Positions 18,073 to 28,343 of a stretch of 64,000 bases of DNA are shown piece by piece (within the stretch, counting starts at the first letter, position 1; each line of letters opens with the position of its first letter). The DNA is from Paraburkholderia silviterrae. GTDB lineage: Bacteria; Pseudomonadota; Gammaproteobacteria; Burkholderiales; Burkholderiaceae. The position numbers were made by a program, and so were the translations under genes. A model generated the notes under the pieces. That model was given only the letters and a program-made list of their open reading frames with translations, did not search any database and had not been told where the DNA came from. Location of the stretch: NCBI RefSeq assembly GCF_004353915.1, contig NZ_SMRP01000015.1, forward strand, positions 85,575-149,574, in the 5' to 3' direction.

Positions 18073-18229
18073 TTAGGATTCCCCAATCTGCGCACACCGG
18101 ATTCCGCCGGAGGCATCCCGCCCTCGATTGTCCGTGCGTTCTTCCACGATTGCGTTCGCGCCCCGACTGGCAGCTTGATCTGCCGTCACGCCTGCGTCGA
18201 TCGTCGGCCAACCTGTTGAGGAGAACGTA

Positions 18230-20236
<2,007 letters not shown>

Positions 20237-20283
20237 TTGCCCGATGCGGGATGTCGATGAAATGCGCGTTGATCGCCAAGGGC

Positions 20284-20580
20284 TTATCTTTTCTGGTCGG
20301 GTAGCGGATTCGTATCTGCGCTGAAACGACGGACGATAGTCGCCGCCCTTGCACGGAGGCGATTATCGAGTCCTTGTGCCAATAGCTCGAGGAACACAGC
20401 GAGGTCATCGCAGCCGTATCGCTTCCGAAAATCGCTGACCACGTCAGTGATGGCGGTGTGCTCGCCAACGGCCGACAGCGTACTGGCAATATGCGAGCCT
20501 CCCCGCGCAAGCTCGGCCATATACTGCCGCCGGCATCCTGCCACTCGTTTCGCTCTCGAAGCTGCCTTTCCCGTTGTCAT
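20284..20580 (-). CDS. Small hypothetical protein (98 aa)
   Basis: This is an unrecognised basic, helical small protein without signal or membrane segment. The chosen ATG (MTTGKAASRAKRVAGCRRQY) follows GAGG by 7 bases; an ATG four codons upstream is possible. The middle, ITDVVSDFRKRYGCDDLAVF, looks like amphipathic helices. It lies tail to tail with the sigma factor and is the first of several leftward small genes. It could be a nucleoid- or stress-related orphan, but nothing in it fixes a function. Confidence 0.5.
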   Translation of the reverse strand: MTTGKAASRAKRVAGCRRQYMAELARGGSHIASTLSAVGEHTAITDVVSDFRKRYGCDDLAVFLELLAQGLDNRLRARAATIVRRFSADTNPLPDQKR

Positions 20581-20607
20581 CGTGTACCTCATCGCTTTGA
20601 CATGCCG

Positions 20608-20859
20608 TCAGCTGTCGCAGTCCGCGGCGACCGTGCCCAGCAGCACGTCGACCGCGGCTTGTCCCGCCACCTCGGCAATGAGGTAGGCCCAACGCCGTGT
20701 ATAGGGACCATGGTGAAGCGGAATTCTTCCGCCGCGCGCGCCCACAATGTGAAGGTTGTGGCCGCCCTTGATCTGAAACGTCGCTTCGTAGAGGTCTTGT
20801 GCAGACTGGCTGAGTTCGACGTGGATTTCGAATCCGCGGTACTCGATCATTCGGTACAT
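20608..20859 (-). CDS. Small hypothetical protein, 'YRGFEIHV' type
   Basis: This 83-residue protein opens MYRMIEYRGFEIHVELSQSA and has alternating strands followed by a helix (RRWAYLIAEVAGQAAVDVLL). The N-terminal tyrosine-glycine-phenylalanine/tyrosine-glutamate signature recurs in the gene at about 24.2 kb (LYKGYELHP), so the two may belong to one Burkholderia-restricted family (I recall the CV_2116 domain, unverified). The ATG chosen follows GGAG at 7 bases; an ATG four codons upstream gives an alternative start. Function is unknown. Confidence 0.55.
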   Translation of the reverse strand: MYRMIEYRGFEIHVELSQSAQDLYEATFQIKGGHNLHIVGARGGRIPLHHGPYTRRWAYLIAEVAGQAAVDVLLGTVAADCDS

Positions 20860-20934
20860 AGGACGCTCCATGGATGAATGATTCGGTGTGTCTCGTCAGC
20901 TCGCACTCGGCAAGACCAACGTACGCTGTCGCGT

Positions 20935-21246
20935 TCAGAGAGACGCCAGCAACCGGAGTTGATGTTCACTCTCGGCGCCACACACCAGCGCATACGCCTG
21001 CACATCCATGCGTTCAGGAAGCGAAATGGACTCCGAGCCGGAAAAGTCATTCCACGCGTCGCCCGCGATCGAGGTCGGCGTTACCCGGGCTTTCGCGAAC
21101 GCGCGCAGCAGTTGGCTCGCTTCGCGACGCAGGATGCGGTGATCGACATCCAGAACATACGGTGGACAGTCAGTGCGAAGCACGAGGTAGTACGGAGTCG
21201 CGTTGTGTTCATTTTTCAAGGCGGTGGTACCCGTGTGGAAGAACAT
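20935..21246 (-). CDS. Small hypothetical protein (DUF3022-like, 103 aa)
   Basis: This is a 103-residue soluble protein. Its central segment TPYYLVLRTDCPPYVLDVDH and the end LPERMDVQAYALVCGAESEH alternate strands and helices, giving a compact alpha/beta pattern. It resembles small Burkholderia proteins that I recall as DUF3022; this is memory, not a search. GGAAGG lies close upstream of its ATG. It forms part of the leftward run of small genes after the sigma factor. No catalytic motif is visible. Confidence 0.5.
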   Translation of the reverse strand: MFFHTGTTALKNEHNATPYYLVLRTDCPPYVLDVDHRILRREASQLLRAFAKARVTPTSIAGDAWNDFSGSESISLPERMDVQAYALVCGAESEHQLRLLASL

Positions 21247-21872
21247 GTTCAGGCCTTCCGCTCTGGCGATGCGCAGGGCTCTCCGCTCACAAGCTGGGTC
21301 TGTGTGGAGCGGACCCGCACAGCAGCGTCAGGTCTCGCGCAGTGAGCGCAAGCCGCCGCGCGTTGCCCCGAAAAATTGCTGCGAGCAGACTGTGCGCAAG
21401 CGATGTCCTTACGCACAGGCATTGAGAAACGTCCAGGACGGCGACAAGCGTGTTGTCGCGATCAGGCGGGGAGGAAGACCAGTGCAGCTGGGCAGCGCCT
21501 CGTGAACTGGCCCTTGTGAAAATGAAATGCCGAAGCAAGGCGGAAGAAGGCCCTGGCACACGCAATTGACTATGAAGCGCGTTTGGGCATCGATACGATC
21601 AACCTACGCTCCAGATGCCGAACCGTCAAGCTGTTTTGGCCGGGGCTGGAGGGCGGGGCGTAGTCGCTGGCTTGTTAGTGGACCTGGTGTTCATCTGCAT
21701 GGTGCCAGCCATGCCTGCATGCGTGCTGGCGCGCATGGAATCGCGGCACACGCGTTCAGCAAAGGCTTCGTCACTGGTTGCACAGGCAAATGCAATTACG
21801 GTGCTGGACATCCTTGGTGTTGAATCGCCGTAGATGATGCTCCCACGGTTCCCGCTCCAATGGCCTCATTAC
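21247..21872. other. Stretch without a convincing gene
   Basis: Several short open frames exist on both strands, none persuasive. A 61-codon leftward frame at 21626-21811 begins MSSTVIAFACATSDEAFAER, which looks protein-like and may be a truncated N-terminus, but it degenerates into a threonine/proline-rich tail. A 72-codon rightward frame at 21615-21833 has one hydrophobic segment. Both could be chance. Confidence 0.4.
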
Positions 21873-22139
21873 TCACGAAATGGTGTACCGGTTCTGTGGG
21901 CCGCCGTTATAGAGGGTTCGCGCCAGCTCCAGAATCCGGTCCCGGTTGCGGTCGAAGGTAGCGAGCAAAGAGGACTCGTCAGAAAGCAATTCGGGGTTTA
22001 GCTTAATTAGCATCGCGTTGTCGACCAGAAAGGCAATCTCGCGCGCTTTGTCGTAGCCCCAGAAGCACACGCAGCGTCTGGAAGCGTCGTAGATTCGACT
22101 GGGATTGGGAAAGCTGAGTGCCACGCCGCCTGTTTTCAA
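21873..22139 (-). CDS. DUF1488 family protein
   Basis: This 88-residue protein has the recognisable DUF1488 pattern: LSFPNPSRIYDASRRCVCFW near the N-terminus, a short strand-helix region, then LLATFDRNRDRILELARTLY before the end. The family is small, widespread in Burkholderiales and rhizobia, and has no established function. Translation appears to start at TTG, supported by GGAGAG 7 bases upstream. It stands alone between unrelated small genes. Confidence 0.7.
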   Translation of the reverse strand: MKTGGVALSFPNPSRIYDASRRCVCFWGYDKAREIAFLVDNAMLIKLNPELLSDESSLLATFDRNRDRILELARTLYNGGPQNRYTIS

Positions 22140-22429
22140 TCTACTCTCCGGGACGGATTCACATGAGCGGCGGAATCGAATGTCTGCCGTAGCGATCGAG
22201 CAATCTGTGGGGGATGTCGAACTGTCGGCAGCAGCATATTGCCCGTATTGAGCATGCGCTCATTACCCTGGCGATGCAAGGGAGATCGTGAGATCGCTGA
22301 GTCCGGCGACCGTCGACAGGGTATGGGCTGCCGGCGCCAAAGCGGGAGAAGGGCGCCCGTGTAAATACCCCCCGCGACGCCTACAATTGAACTACGGATA
22401 GTGGTCGTGCGATCCGGCAGGAGAGTTCC

Positions 22430-22585
22430 ATGTCACAGTCAATGATTGGTTTTGTAGTGGGTCTGGTCGTCCTCTCAGTTCTCGTGTTTGCGTTGGCCCG
22501 TCGGTACAGAGTCGAACATCCAGGGGAGGGCATGATTCAATGGATGGACTCACATCATATGAGGTGGATGCATCGCAAACACTAG
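22430..22585 (+). CDS. 51-aa single-pass membrane peptide
   Basis: ATG to TAG encodes 51 residues. A strongly hydrophobic helix (MIGFVVGLVVLSVLVFALAR, residues 5-24) is followed by a basic, histidine- and methionine-rich tail (HHMRWMHRKH). GGAG is placed before the ATG. Topology by the positive-inside rule would be N-out, C-in. The size, clean ribosome binding site and hydrophobic core argue for a real small membrane protein, perhaps stress related, but I know no family. A TACAAT about 45 bases upstream could be its -10 element. Confidence 0.6.
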   Translation: MSQSMIGFVVGLVVLSVLVFALARRYRVEHPGEGMIQWMDSHHMRWMHRKH

Positions 22586-22663
22586 TCGCTTCACGTCATC
22601 AAGGGGAAAAGCACGCTCGCGATGAGCCGCACCGCGCGTTGCACGCATCGGAAGGAGATCGCC

Positions 22664-22870
22664 ATGAATAGGCCCTATCTCGGCGTGGAAGCGATCCTCG
22701 AACAGTTTCGCTCAGGTGCTGAGGCGTCTTCCTGTCAGCCGGCGGCCACCCATTGCCTGCAGTGGCTGGCGGAGTTCCTTGCGCGCGAGCACGCAACGAT
22801 GAATGCAGAGGACTGGGACGCGCTGGTTCACGTGGGCGGACTGCTTTGGCGGGCGGGGAGAAAGATGTAG
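22664..22870 (+). CDS. Small hypothetical protein (68 aa)
   Basis: This 68-residue acidic, mostly helical protein begins MNRPYLGVEAILEQFRSGAE, with a middle segment QWLAEFLAREHATMNAEDWD. AAGGAGAT lies 6-7 bases upstream of the ATG, which decides this start over an in-frame ATG 14 codons earlier. No family is recognised and no motif seen. It lies about 80 bases after the membrane peptide and about 55 bases before the receiver protein on the same strand, so the three may share a transcript. Confidence 0.5.
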   Translation: MNRPYLGVEAILEQFRSGAEASSCQPAATHCLQWLAEFLAREHATMNAEDWDALVHVGGLLWRAGRKM

Positions 22871-22924
22871 CGGGCCGGACACGGCAACAATCCGATAGTC
22901 TGCCTTGGCCGCCGGGAGCGGTAC

Positions 22925-23338
22925 TTGCGCCGCTTTAAAGTTATCCCCGTTCTGGCCACGGATGTGGAAACGATCCTGCTGGTTGACGATGACGCAAGAA
23001 TTCTTGCTCCCCTGCAGGTACTGCTGGAAGCAGCAGGATACCGTGTCCTGCTTGCCCTGAATGGGGCGGCCGCCGTGCGCGTGACGGATCTTGAACATCC
23101 GGATCTGATTGTTACTGACTGGATGATGCCGGTGCTCGACGGGGTTGCCTTTTGCCGGCGTCTCAAGGCAAATGGGGCCACGGCCCGCATCCCAGTCGTC
23201 ATGCTCACTGCCGCGGTTCCGCCTGCGCCCACGGAGCCTCTCTGGAACGCGTTGCTGAGAAAACCGGCATCGCTAGAGGGCCTCATAGCGGTGATCCATG
23301 AGCTCCTGTCGCTCCGAAGGAGCGCAATGCCCCCTTGA
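22925..23338 (+). CDS. Stand-alone response regulator receiver domain
   Basis: This 137-residue single-domain CheY-like receiver should relay or modulate phosphotransfer, as it has no DNA-binding output. Acidic pocket residues are in ILLVDDDARIL (about 17-27) and the phospho-acceptor is aspartate 65 in IVTDWMMP. The conserved threonine is in VVMLTAA and the lysine in LLRKPAS. I chose TTG as start because GGGAG precedes it by about 5 bases; an internal GTG lacks a ribosome binding site. No histidine kinase lies nearby. A small GC-rich hairpin (23349-23362) follows the gene. Confidence 0.82.
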   Translation: MRRFKVIPVLATDVETILLVDDDARILAPLQVLLEAAGYRVLLALNGAAAVRVTDLEHPDLIVTDWMMPVLDGVAFCRRLKANGATARIPVVMLTAAVPPAPTEPLWNALLRKPASLEGLIAVIHELLSLRRSAMPP

Positions 23339-23399
23339 GCACGTCAGCGGCCCCTGAGGGCCCCTCGGGACCATGACGTCTCCCTTCCGCACATCGTGA

Positions 23400-23906
23400 T
23401 CACGCGGGCCGTGGTTCTTCGTTCGACGACGTGCACACCTCAAGCCATGCCGCCATCGACGATTTGTCTGACTGAACGCCTTCGCAAACAAACCTCGTTT
23501 CGAACAAGCCGCTGGCCTCGGCGGTTGCAATCACGGAAGAATAGAGCGTTATTTCCTGAAGCATGCGTGCGCGCAAATGGGTCAAATCGCGAGGCACATC
23601 ACCCGTGGACCGCTCTTCGGGGCTTGGCACCCTCGAAACATCGTTCGTCTTCGGCTGCGGGACCTCGGTTTTCTCCTCGATCCGTGCAAGGCACTCGGCG
23701 AGCAGTCGTTGATGTTCGAGCGTTTTCGCCAGAAACGCTTCAATCACGGCGGATATTTGCGCGCTGTCCGGGTGATGTTCGAGAAACTCCGCGAGTAGCT
23801 GCGCTGCGCCTTGTCCGCACATATAGGCATCGCGCAGCAGACACAGCAACTCCTCTCGTTGTGTGTTCACGATGAGTCGCCGTATAGTAAATGCGATGAG
23901 ATGCAT
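23400..23906 (-). CDS. Helical ferritin-like protein (DUF892-like)
   Basis: This 168-residue, almost wholly helical protein has two helix pairs separated by a charged linker (about 75-105). The C-terminal half (LQEITLYSSVIATAEASGLF, then a final helix ending MAAWLEVC) resembles the last helices of the YciE/YciF (DUF892) ferritin-like family, which are stress-induced proteins. The usual metal-binding EXXH pairs are not clear, so iron binding is doubtful. An internal GTG 12 codons downstream is an alternative start. It converges on the receiver gene. Confidence 0.45.
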   Translation of the reverse strand: MHLIAFTIRRLIVNTQREELLCLLRDAYMCGQGAAQLLAEFLEHHPDSAQISAVIEAFLAKTLEHQRLLAECLARIEEKTEVPQPKTNDVSRVPSPEERSTGDVPRDLTHLRARMLQEITLYSSVIATAEASGLFETRFVCEGVQSDKSSMAAWLEVCTSSNEEPRPA

Positions 23907-24045
23907 AAATCATCGTCATGGCGATTAACAAGGATGGCGAATAAATTCATGGAACTTCCTTGACGTTGCCGATCCTTTTCCGTTCGGCTAACGGATAAAG
24001 GGATCGAGTTACGAAGTCAGCCAATGCCGCACGCCAGTTGCGCTT

Positions 24046-24333
24046 TCACATGTCGATGACCGAAACTCCGCTCACCTTGCCGTCGATGATGTCCTTTCCC
24101 TGCTGCTGGGCGGCACGTCTTGCCATACCGAAGTCGGAGAATGCGTTGGCTTGGTTCAGCCTGAAAACACGGCTTTCGGAAGAGGTCGCTATCGCGCCGG
24201 GGCGGCAGATTCGTACTGCAACGTCATACCCTTCGGCGTAACGGGAATGTCCGTCGAAGCGGCTGAACGTGCGGGCGAAGACAAGGGGATGAAGTTCGTA
24301 CCCCTTGTAGAGAAGAAGCGGTTGTGTCGCCAT
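24046..24333 (-). CDS. Small hypothetical protein, 'YKGYELHP' type
   Basis: This is a 95-residue soluble protein. Its opening MATQPLLLYKGYELHPLVFA parallels the YRGFEIHV start of the 83-aa protein at about 20.8 kb. The C-terminus FGMARRAAQQQGKDIIDGKV looks like a helix then a strand. Composition resembles the small stress-responsive Burkholderia proteins often found in such islands. The ATG was chosen over a GTG three codons upstream because GGAG sits 9 bases before it. Function is unknown. Confidence 0.55.
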   Translation of the reverse strand: MATQPLLLYKGYELHPLVFARTFSRFDGHSRYAEGYDVAVRICRPGAIATSSESRVFRLNQANAFSDFGMARRAAQQQGKDIIDGKVSGVSVIDM

Positions 24334-24556
24334 GATGGTCACTCCACAGGGGGTGGTTCACTATACCCTGAAAGGAGCAGCGCGGGGCGGCGCAGCGAGT
24401 GTTACCAGAACTGAATTGACCGAAGCTGCCCTCTGGCGTATCGAGGCTCATCTGCATGCCGCGCCATGCAGCGGATCCAGGATTTCGGCTTCGTCGCTCG
24501 CCCCCCGCAATGTGCACCACCGCCCCGTGACCGACTATTGCTGGTCGTTGCAGCCC

Positions 24557-25477
24557 TCACTTTGCGCGTGCGACATCGAGTGGGCCGCCATATTGCGGAA
24601 TGGTCTCGCGCATGGGCACCCATTCTCCGTTCGCGACGACGCGATTCACGTGAGCCGCAATCTCCTCCATCGGCGCGAACCAGACGTCTCCTCTTGCGAC
24701 AAGGCCTTCAATGAATTGCGCCATTGCATCCCATCGGGCAAGACGACCCGTTGCGAACGGATGGAGCACGGGCACCCACAGGCCGCCATACTTGAAGCAC
24801 GCGTCGAACTCCTCGATGAACGCCTGCAGTCCAGCGTGCGGCGCCCGCACCGGCATCGTGTAGTCGAGGTCGATCGAATGCACATATTGGGGCCAGTCGT
24901 CGAGTCCCCAGTGCGACGGCAGTTCGACGAGCGTGCGGCCGCTTTTGCGGCTTTCGATCAGATAGGGGATGTCGGCACCCATCAGCGACGCGTCATACGA
25001 GAAACCACGCTCGAGTAGCAGATCGATCGAGTGATTGGAGAAGTTATAGAGCGGCGCGCGCCAGCCGCGTGGCCGCTTGCCGGTCGCGCGCACGATCACG
25101 TCGATACCGCGATCGAGCCAATACGCTTCATCGTCCGCGTCGCGCGTGGCGGGATTTTCATGCAGATAGCCGTGATGGCCGACTTCGTTGCCGCCTTCAA
25201 GCATCGCTTCGACCGCTGCGGGATAAGTCTCGATGCACCACGACGGCACGAAGAAGGTCTGCCGGATGCCGAGGCGCTTGTACGTGTTGACGATGCGCGG
25301 CACCGCGATGTTCGGCCCGTAGCGCAGCATCGAAATGGCCGATACGCGCGTGTGAGCGTCCGCCGGATGCTCGAGATGAATCAGGCTGTCGGCATCCATG
25401 TCGAAGGTCAGGCATGCCGCGCAGCGCGCACCGTTGGGCCAGGGAATCGGATTGTCGATCATGTTGCGTTTATCCAT
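24557..25477 (-). CDS. Polysaccharide deacetylase-superfamily hydrolase (PuuE/HpPgdA-like), copy 1
   Basis: This 306-residue cytoplasmic (no signal peptide) NodB-fold hydrolase has motif 1 as LTFDMDAD (about 23), motif 2 as GHHGYLHENP (about 100), WRAPLYNFSN near 140, and LHPFATGR near 235. This cytoplasmic subgroup includes the metal-independent allantoinase PuuE, cyclic imide hydrolases and H. pylori PgdA; it acts on cyclic amides or N-acyl groups rather than on extracellular glycans. It follows the NCS1 permease by about 40 bases on the same strand, so the two form an operon. A close paralogue lies on the other side of the permease. ATG at 25462 (MIDNPIPW) is an alternative start that matches the paralogue. 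A ring-opening amidohydrolase on a permease-imported compound is the best reading. Confidence 0.8.
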   Translation of the reverse strand: MDKRNMIDNPIPWPNGARCAACLTFDMDADSLIHLEHPADAHTRVSAISMLRYGPNIAVPRIVNTYKRLGIRQTFFVPSWCIETYPAAVEAMLEGGNEVGHHGYLHENPATRDADDEAYWLDRGIDVIVRATGKRPRGWRAPLYNFSNHSIDLLLERGFSYDASLMGADIPYLIESRKSGRTLVELPSHWGLDDWPQYVHSIDLDYTMPVRAPHAGLQAFIEEFDACFKYGGLWVPVLHPFATGRLARWDAMAQFIEGLVARGDVWFAPMEEIAAHVNRVVANGEWVPMRETIPQYGGPLDVARAK

Positions 25478-25516
25478 TAAAGGAAATTTTTATGGAAGGG
25501 TGGGCACGCGGCCCGC

Positions 25517-26992
25517 TCAGACGAGGGGTGCCTGCGTGTCGGTGGACGCGCGCTCCGTGGGCGACGCCCAGCGAAGGGCGGGGTGTTGGCGCGCCAGCAG
25601 GTAGTAGGTCGCGCCGGCGAAAAGCAGGCCGAATTCGAAACTCAGGTCGCCCCAGCCGAGATAGTCGCGCATGAGCGGGCTGACATAGGTCGTCGAGTTC
25701 GAGAAGAGCACGGATGCTGCCGTTCCGGCCACCAGCGCTATTACGCCTGGCCAGAAGATGCCGTGGCGGTACCAGTAAGCGCCGCTTCCCCATTGCATCC
25801 ATGCGTCGGTGCGGTAGCGCCCATTGCGCAGGAAGTAGTCGACGATGACGATGGCGGCCCAGGGTGCAGTCCAGAAGACCATGTAGTTCAGGAAGCCCTG
25901 ATAGAGATCGTAGAACTGCCCGTAGTACACGGTCACTACGCGGACGACGAGCGTAAATACCGCAATGATCGTCAGCGACGTCACCCGATTGATCGGAATG
26001 CGCAGCGCAAGCAGTCCCAGTCCCGCGGTGTATCCATTCGGTACGTTGACGGCGATGCCGCCTAGGATGATTGCGCCCAGCAGCGGCACGGTAAACCAGG
26101 TCGGAAGAAATCTCGAGAGCTGGCTGACGGGATCGTCGCCCAATGCGCCGCCGAGCGCGGTCGAGCAGAGCACGCCGATCACTTCGCAGAACACGAGCGC
26201 GACGAACTGGCCGCCGCCCGAGGCCAGCATGAGTTTTTTCCAGCTGGTTTCGGACGGGAAGTAGCGGCTGTAGTCGGAAGCGAAATTGCACCAGCTGATT
26301 GGATAGGCGAACACGATGCCCATCGCGATCAGCCACGTGCCGAACGATGCGCCGTTTTGGCGGCCCGCCAACGCCACCGCGAAGTCCACGTGCGGCGCGA
26401 CGAACGCCGCCAGCGCGCCGAACAGCACGGCCAGCACGACCGCAATCCACTTCTCTGCCGCAATGATCGTCGCATGGCCGAAGATCGCCAGCAGGATCTC
26501 CGCGGCCAGGATGATCGCGAGCGAGACCCATATGACGCCGTGCCCGTGCCAGCCGGTCAGCTTCAGGAGCGTTTCGAGCGCCTGGGTCGCCACAATGGAG
26601 TTGATCGAGAACCAGCTCAGCGCGGAGACGAGACTCAGCGACTTCGGCAGGAACGACCCGAGCTGGCCGAACGCGCTGCGCGAGGTCATGATGCCGGAGG
26701 TGCCGGTGCGCGGACCCATGATGGTCGTCAGCCCCAGCACCGCGCAGCCGAGCACGTTGCCGACGAGAATGGCGCCCAGCGCCTGCCAGACGGAAAGTCC
26801 CAGGGCGAGCACCAGCGCCCCCGTGACGACGACCACATAGTTGATGTTGGCGCCAAGCCACATCTTGAACAACTCGGCCGGCGTGCCGTGGCGGTCGGCC
26901 GGGGGAATCGGTTCGATGGCATGTTGCTCGATGCTCCAGGCTTTGTCTGCCCGCACTTCGGCATCGGGATGATGGCGATTCTCGCGTTGCAT
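25517..26992 (-). CDS. NCS1 family nucleobase/hydantoin/allantoin permease
   Basis: This 491-residue NCS1 (cytosine/purine/uracil/thiamine/allantoin) secondary transporter has about 12 membrane segments. Family features are the early IPPADRHGTPAELFKMWLGA and ANINYVVVVTGAL segment, GPRTGTSGIMTSRSAFGQLG in the substrate-gating region, and ANFNS-like signals such as YPISWCNFASDYSRYFP. The family imports nucleobases, hydantoins, allantoin or creatinine with Na+ or H+. GAGGGG precedes the ATG. The gene leads the leftward pair with deacetylase-family copy 1 and is divergent from copy 2, so the permease and both hydrolases probably serve one substrate class. Confidence 0.88.
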   Translation of the reverse strand: MQRENRHHPDAEVRADKAWSIEQHAIEPIPPADRHGTPAELFKMWLGANINYVVVVTGALVLALGLSVWQALGAILVGNVLGCAVLGLTTIMGPRTGTSGIMTSRSAFGQLGSFLPKSLSLVSALSWFSINSIVATQALETLLKLTGWHGHGVIWVSLAIILAAEILLAIFGHATIIAAEKWIAVVLAVLFGALAAFVAPHVDFAVALAGRQNGASFGTWLIAMGIVFAYPISWCNFASDYSRYFPSETSWKKLMLASGGGQFVALVFCEVIGVLCSTALGGALGDDPVSQLSRFLPTWFTVPLLGAIILGGIAVNVPNGYTAGLGLLALRIPINRVTSLTIIAVFTLVVRVVTVYYGQFYDLYQGFLNYMVFWTAPWAAIVIVDYFLRNGRYRTDAWMQWGSGAYWYRHGIFWPGVIALVAGTAASVLFSNSTTYVSPLMRDYLGWGDLSFEFGLLFAGATYYLLARQHPALRWASPTERASTDTQAPLV

Positions 26993-27129
26993 TGCGTACC
27001 CCTCATGTGGTCGCCGTTTGGTGCAAACGACGCGTGTGGCGCTGCGCCTCGCAATGTGCGCCAGACCTGAAGCGATGCGAGACGAAAGACCATTCTGCGT
27101 CGCAAGGAATTTTGAAAAAATAGATATTG

Positions 27130-27147
27130 ACCGAAGTGAACTTCGGT
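27130..27147. promoter_or_regulatory. Perfect 18-base operator-like dyad
   Basis: ACCGAAGTGAACTTCGGT has perfect 8-base arms around GA. It lies in the 369-base divergent region between the NCS1 permease and deacetylase-family copy 2, about 140 bases from the permease start. Symmetry and position suit a GntR- or IclR-type operator controlling both directions. Confidence 0.6.
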
Positions 27148-27361
27148 GAGGGCCGAAGCGGCTCGCCATGAGCGCGATCGGCGACGGGTTGCGTGGGCCG
27201 GCCTCGCAGGACGGCGTTTCATGCGGCGTGGTGGCCGCGATTCCTGGCCCTCGCGTGGCGGGCGATAAATTTCGCAAGAATTCCGCTACGTGGAATCTGC
27301 ATATTGAACCGTGCAATTTGGGCACGCACACTTGCCTCACGAACTCGACGAGGAGGCGCAG

Positions 27362-28285
27362 ATGATCAAGAACCCGATTCCATGGCCGAATGGCGCGCGC
27401 TGCGCGGCATGCCTGACCTTCGACATGGATGCCGACAGCCTGATCCACCTCGCCCATCCGGCCGACGGACACAAGCGCGTAGCGGGTCTTTCGATGCTGC
27501 AATACGGGCCATGCGTAGCTGTGCCAAGGATCGTGGAGTCGTACAAGCGGCTGGACATTCGCCAGACCTTCTTCATTCCGGGCTGGTGCATCGAACGGTA
27601 TCCGGAGGCGGTGGCGCTGATCGTCGAGCACGGCCATGAGATCGGTCACCACGGCTACCTCCACGAGAATCCGCTTGGGCAGTCCCGCGAGGAGCAGGCT
27701 TACTGGCTCGATCTGGGTATCGACATCATCAAGCGGGCGACGGGCGCCAGCCCGCGTGGCTGGCGGGCGCCCCTGTCGAACTTCTCGGACGATTCACTCG
27801 ATCTGCTGCTGTCGCGTGGCTTCAAATACGACACGTCCCTGATGGGCGACGACATCCCGTACCAGCTCGAAAGCCGCACGACCGGCAAACGGCTCGTGGA
27901 GTTGCCGGTGCATTGGGGAATCGACGACTGGCCCCAGTATGTGCAGTCGTTCGACCTCGACTACATGATGCCGATCCGCTCGCCCAGAAACGGATTCGAG
28001 ATCTTTGCGCAGGAATTCGACGCGGCCTACAAGCACGGCGGGATCTGGACGCCGGTGCTGCATCCGTTCGTGGTGGGCCGGCTCGCGCGCTGGGATGTTT
28101 TCGTCGAGTTCCTCGAACGCGTGCTCGACCGGGGCGGCGTCTGGTTCGCGCCGATGGAAGAGATTGCAGCGCATGTCGAGCGCGTCCATCGCGAGCAGCG
28201 ATATTCCACGCGCGTCGACCTCATTCCGCAATATACGAAACCCATCGACGTGGCAACGTATCCGCCTGACGATACCCGCAAGTGA
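27362..28285 (+). CDS. Polysaccharide deacetylase-superfamily hydrolase (PuuE/HpPgdA-like), copy 2
   Basis: This 307-residue close paralogue of the copy on the other side of the permease has the same opening (MIKNPIPWPNGARCAACLTF) and motifs FDMDAD, GHHGYLHENP, WRAPLSNFSD and LHPFVVGR. By eye about two thirds of residues are shared, with no large gap. GAGGAGG lies 6 bases upstream of the ATG. Having two copies suggests two related substrates or a two-protein complex. It precedes the Rieske oxygenase by about 60 bases and so probably starts the rightward catabolic operon. As with copy 1, cyclic amide or imide hydrolysis is a family-based inference, and allantoinase activity is not assured. Confidence 0.8.
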   Translation: MIKNPIPWPNGARCAACLTFDMDADSLIHLAHPADGHKRVAGLSMLQYGPCVAVPRIVESYKRLDIRQTFFIPGWCIERYPEAVALIVEHGHEIGHHGYLHENPLGQSREEQAYWLDLGIDIIKRATGASPRGWRAPLSNFSDDSLDLLLSRGFKYDTSLMGDDIPYQLESRTTGKRLVELPVHWGIDDWPQYVQSFDLDYMMPIRSPRNGFEIFAQEFDAAYKHGGIWTPVLHPFVVGRLARWDVFVEFLERVLDRGGVWFAPMEEIAAHVERVHREQRYSTRVDLIPQYTKPIDVATYPPDDTRK

Positions 28286-28343
28286 TTCATCTGGTCATCC
28301 CGTCCCGCCGGGGCGGAGCCGATTAAATTTAAAGGAGTGCAAA

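Noticed and set aside
21203..21833. Several 60- to 100-codon open frames on both strands
   Set aside because: They lack good ribosome binding sites and coherent composition, and they overlap each other.
25470..26861. Leftward open frame of 463 codons
   Set aside because: Overlaps the NCS1 permease in another frame of the same strand; the permease frame has clear family motifs.
24557..28285. Assignment of the two hydrolases as PuuE allantoinases
   Set aside because: They share the fold and some words, but the LTFDMDAD and GHHGYLHENP patterns are closer to the broader HpPgdA-like group and allantoin activity cannot be claimed.
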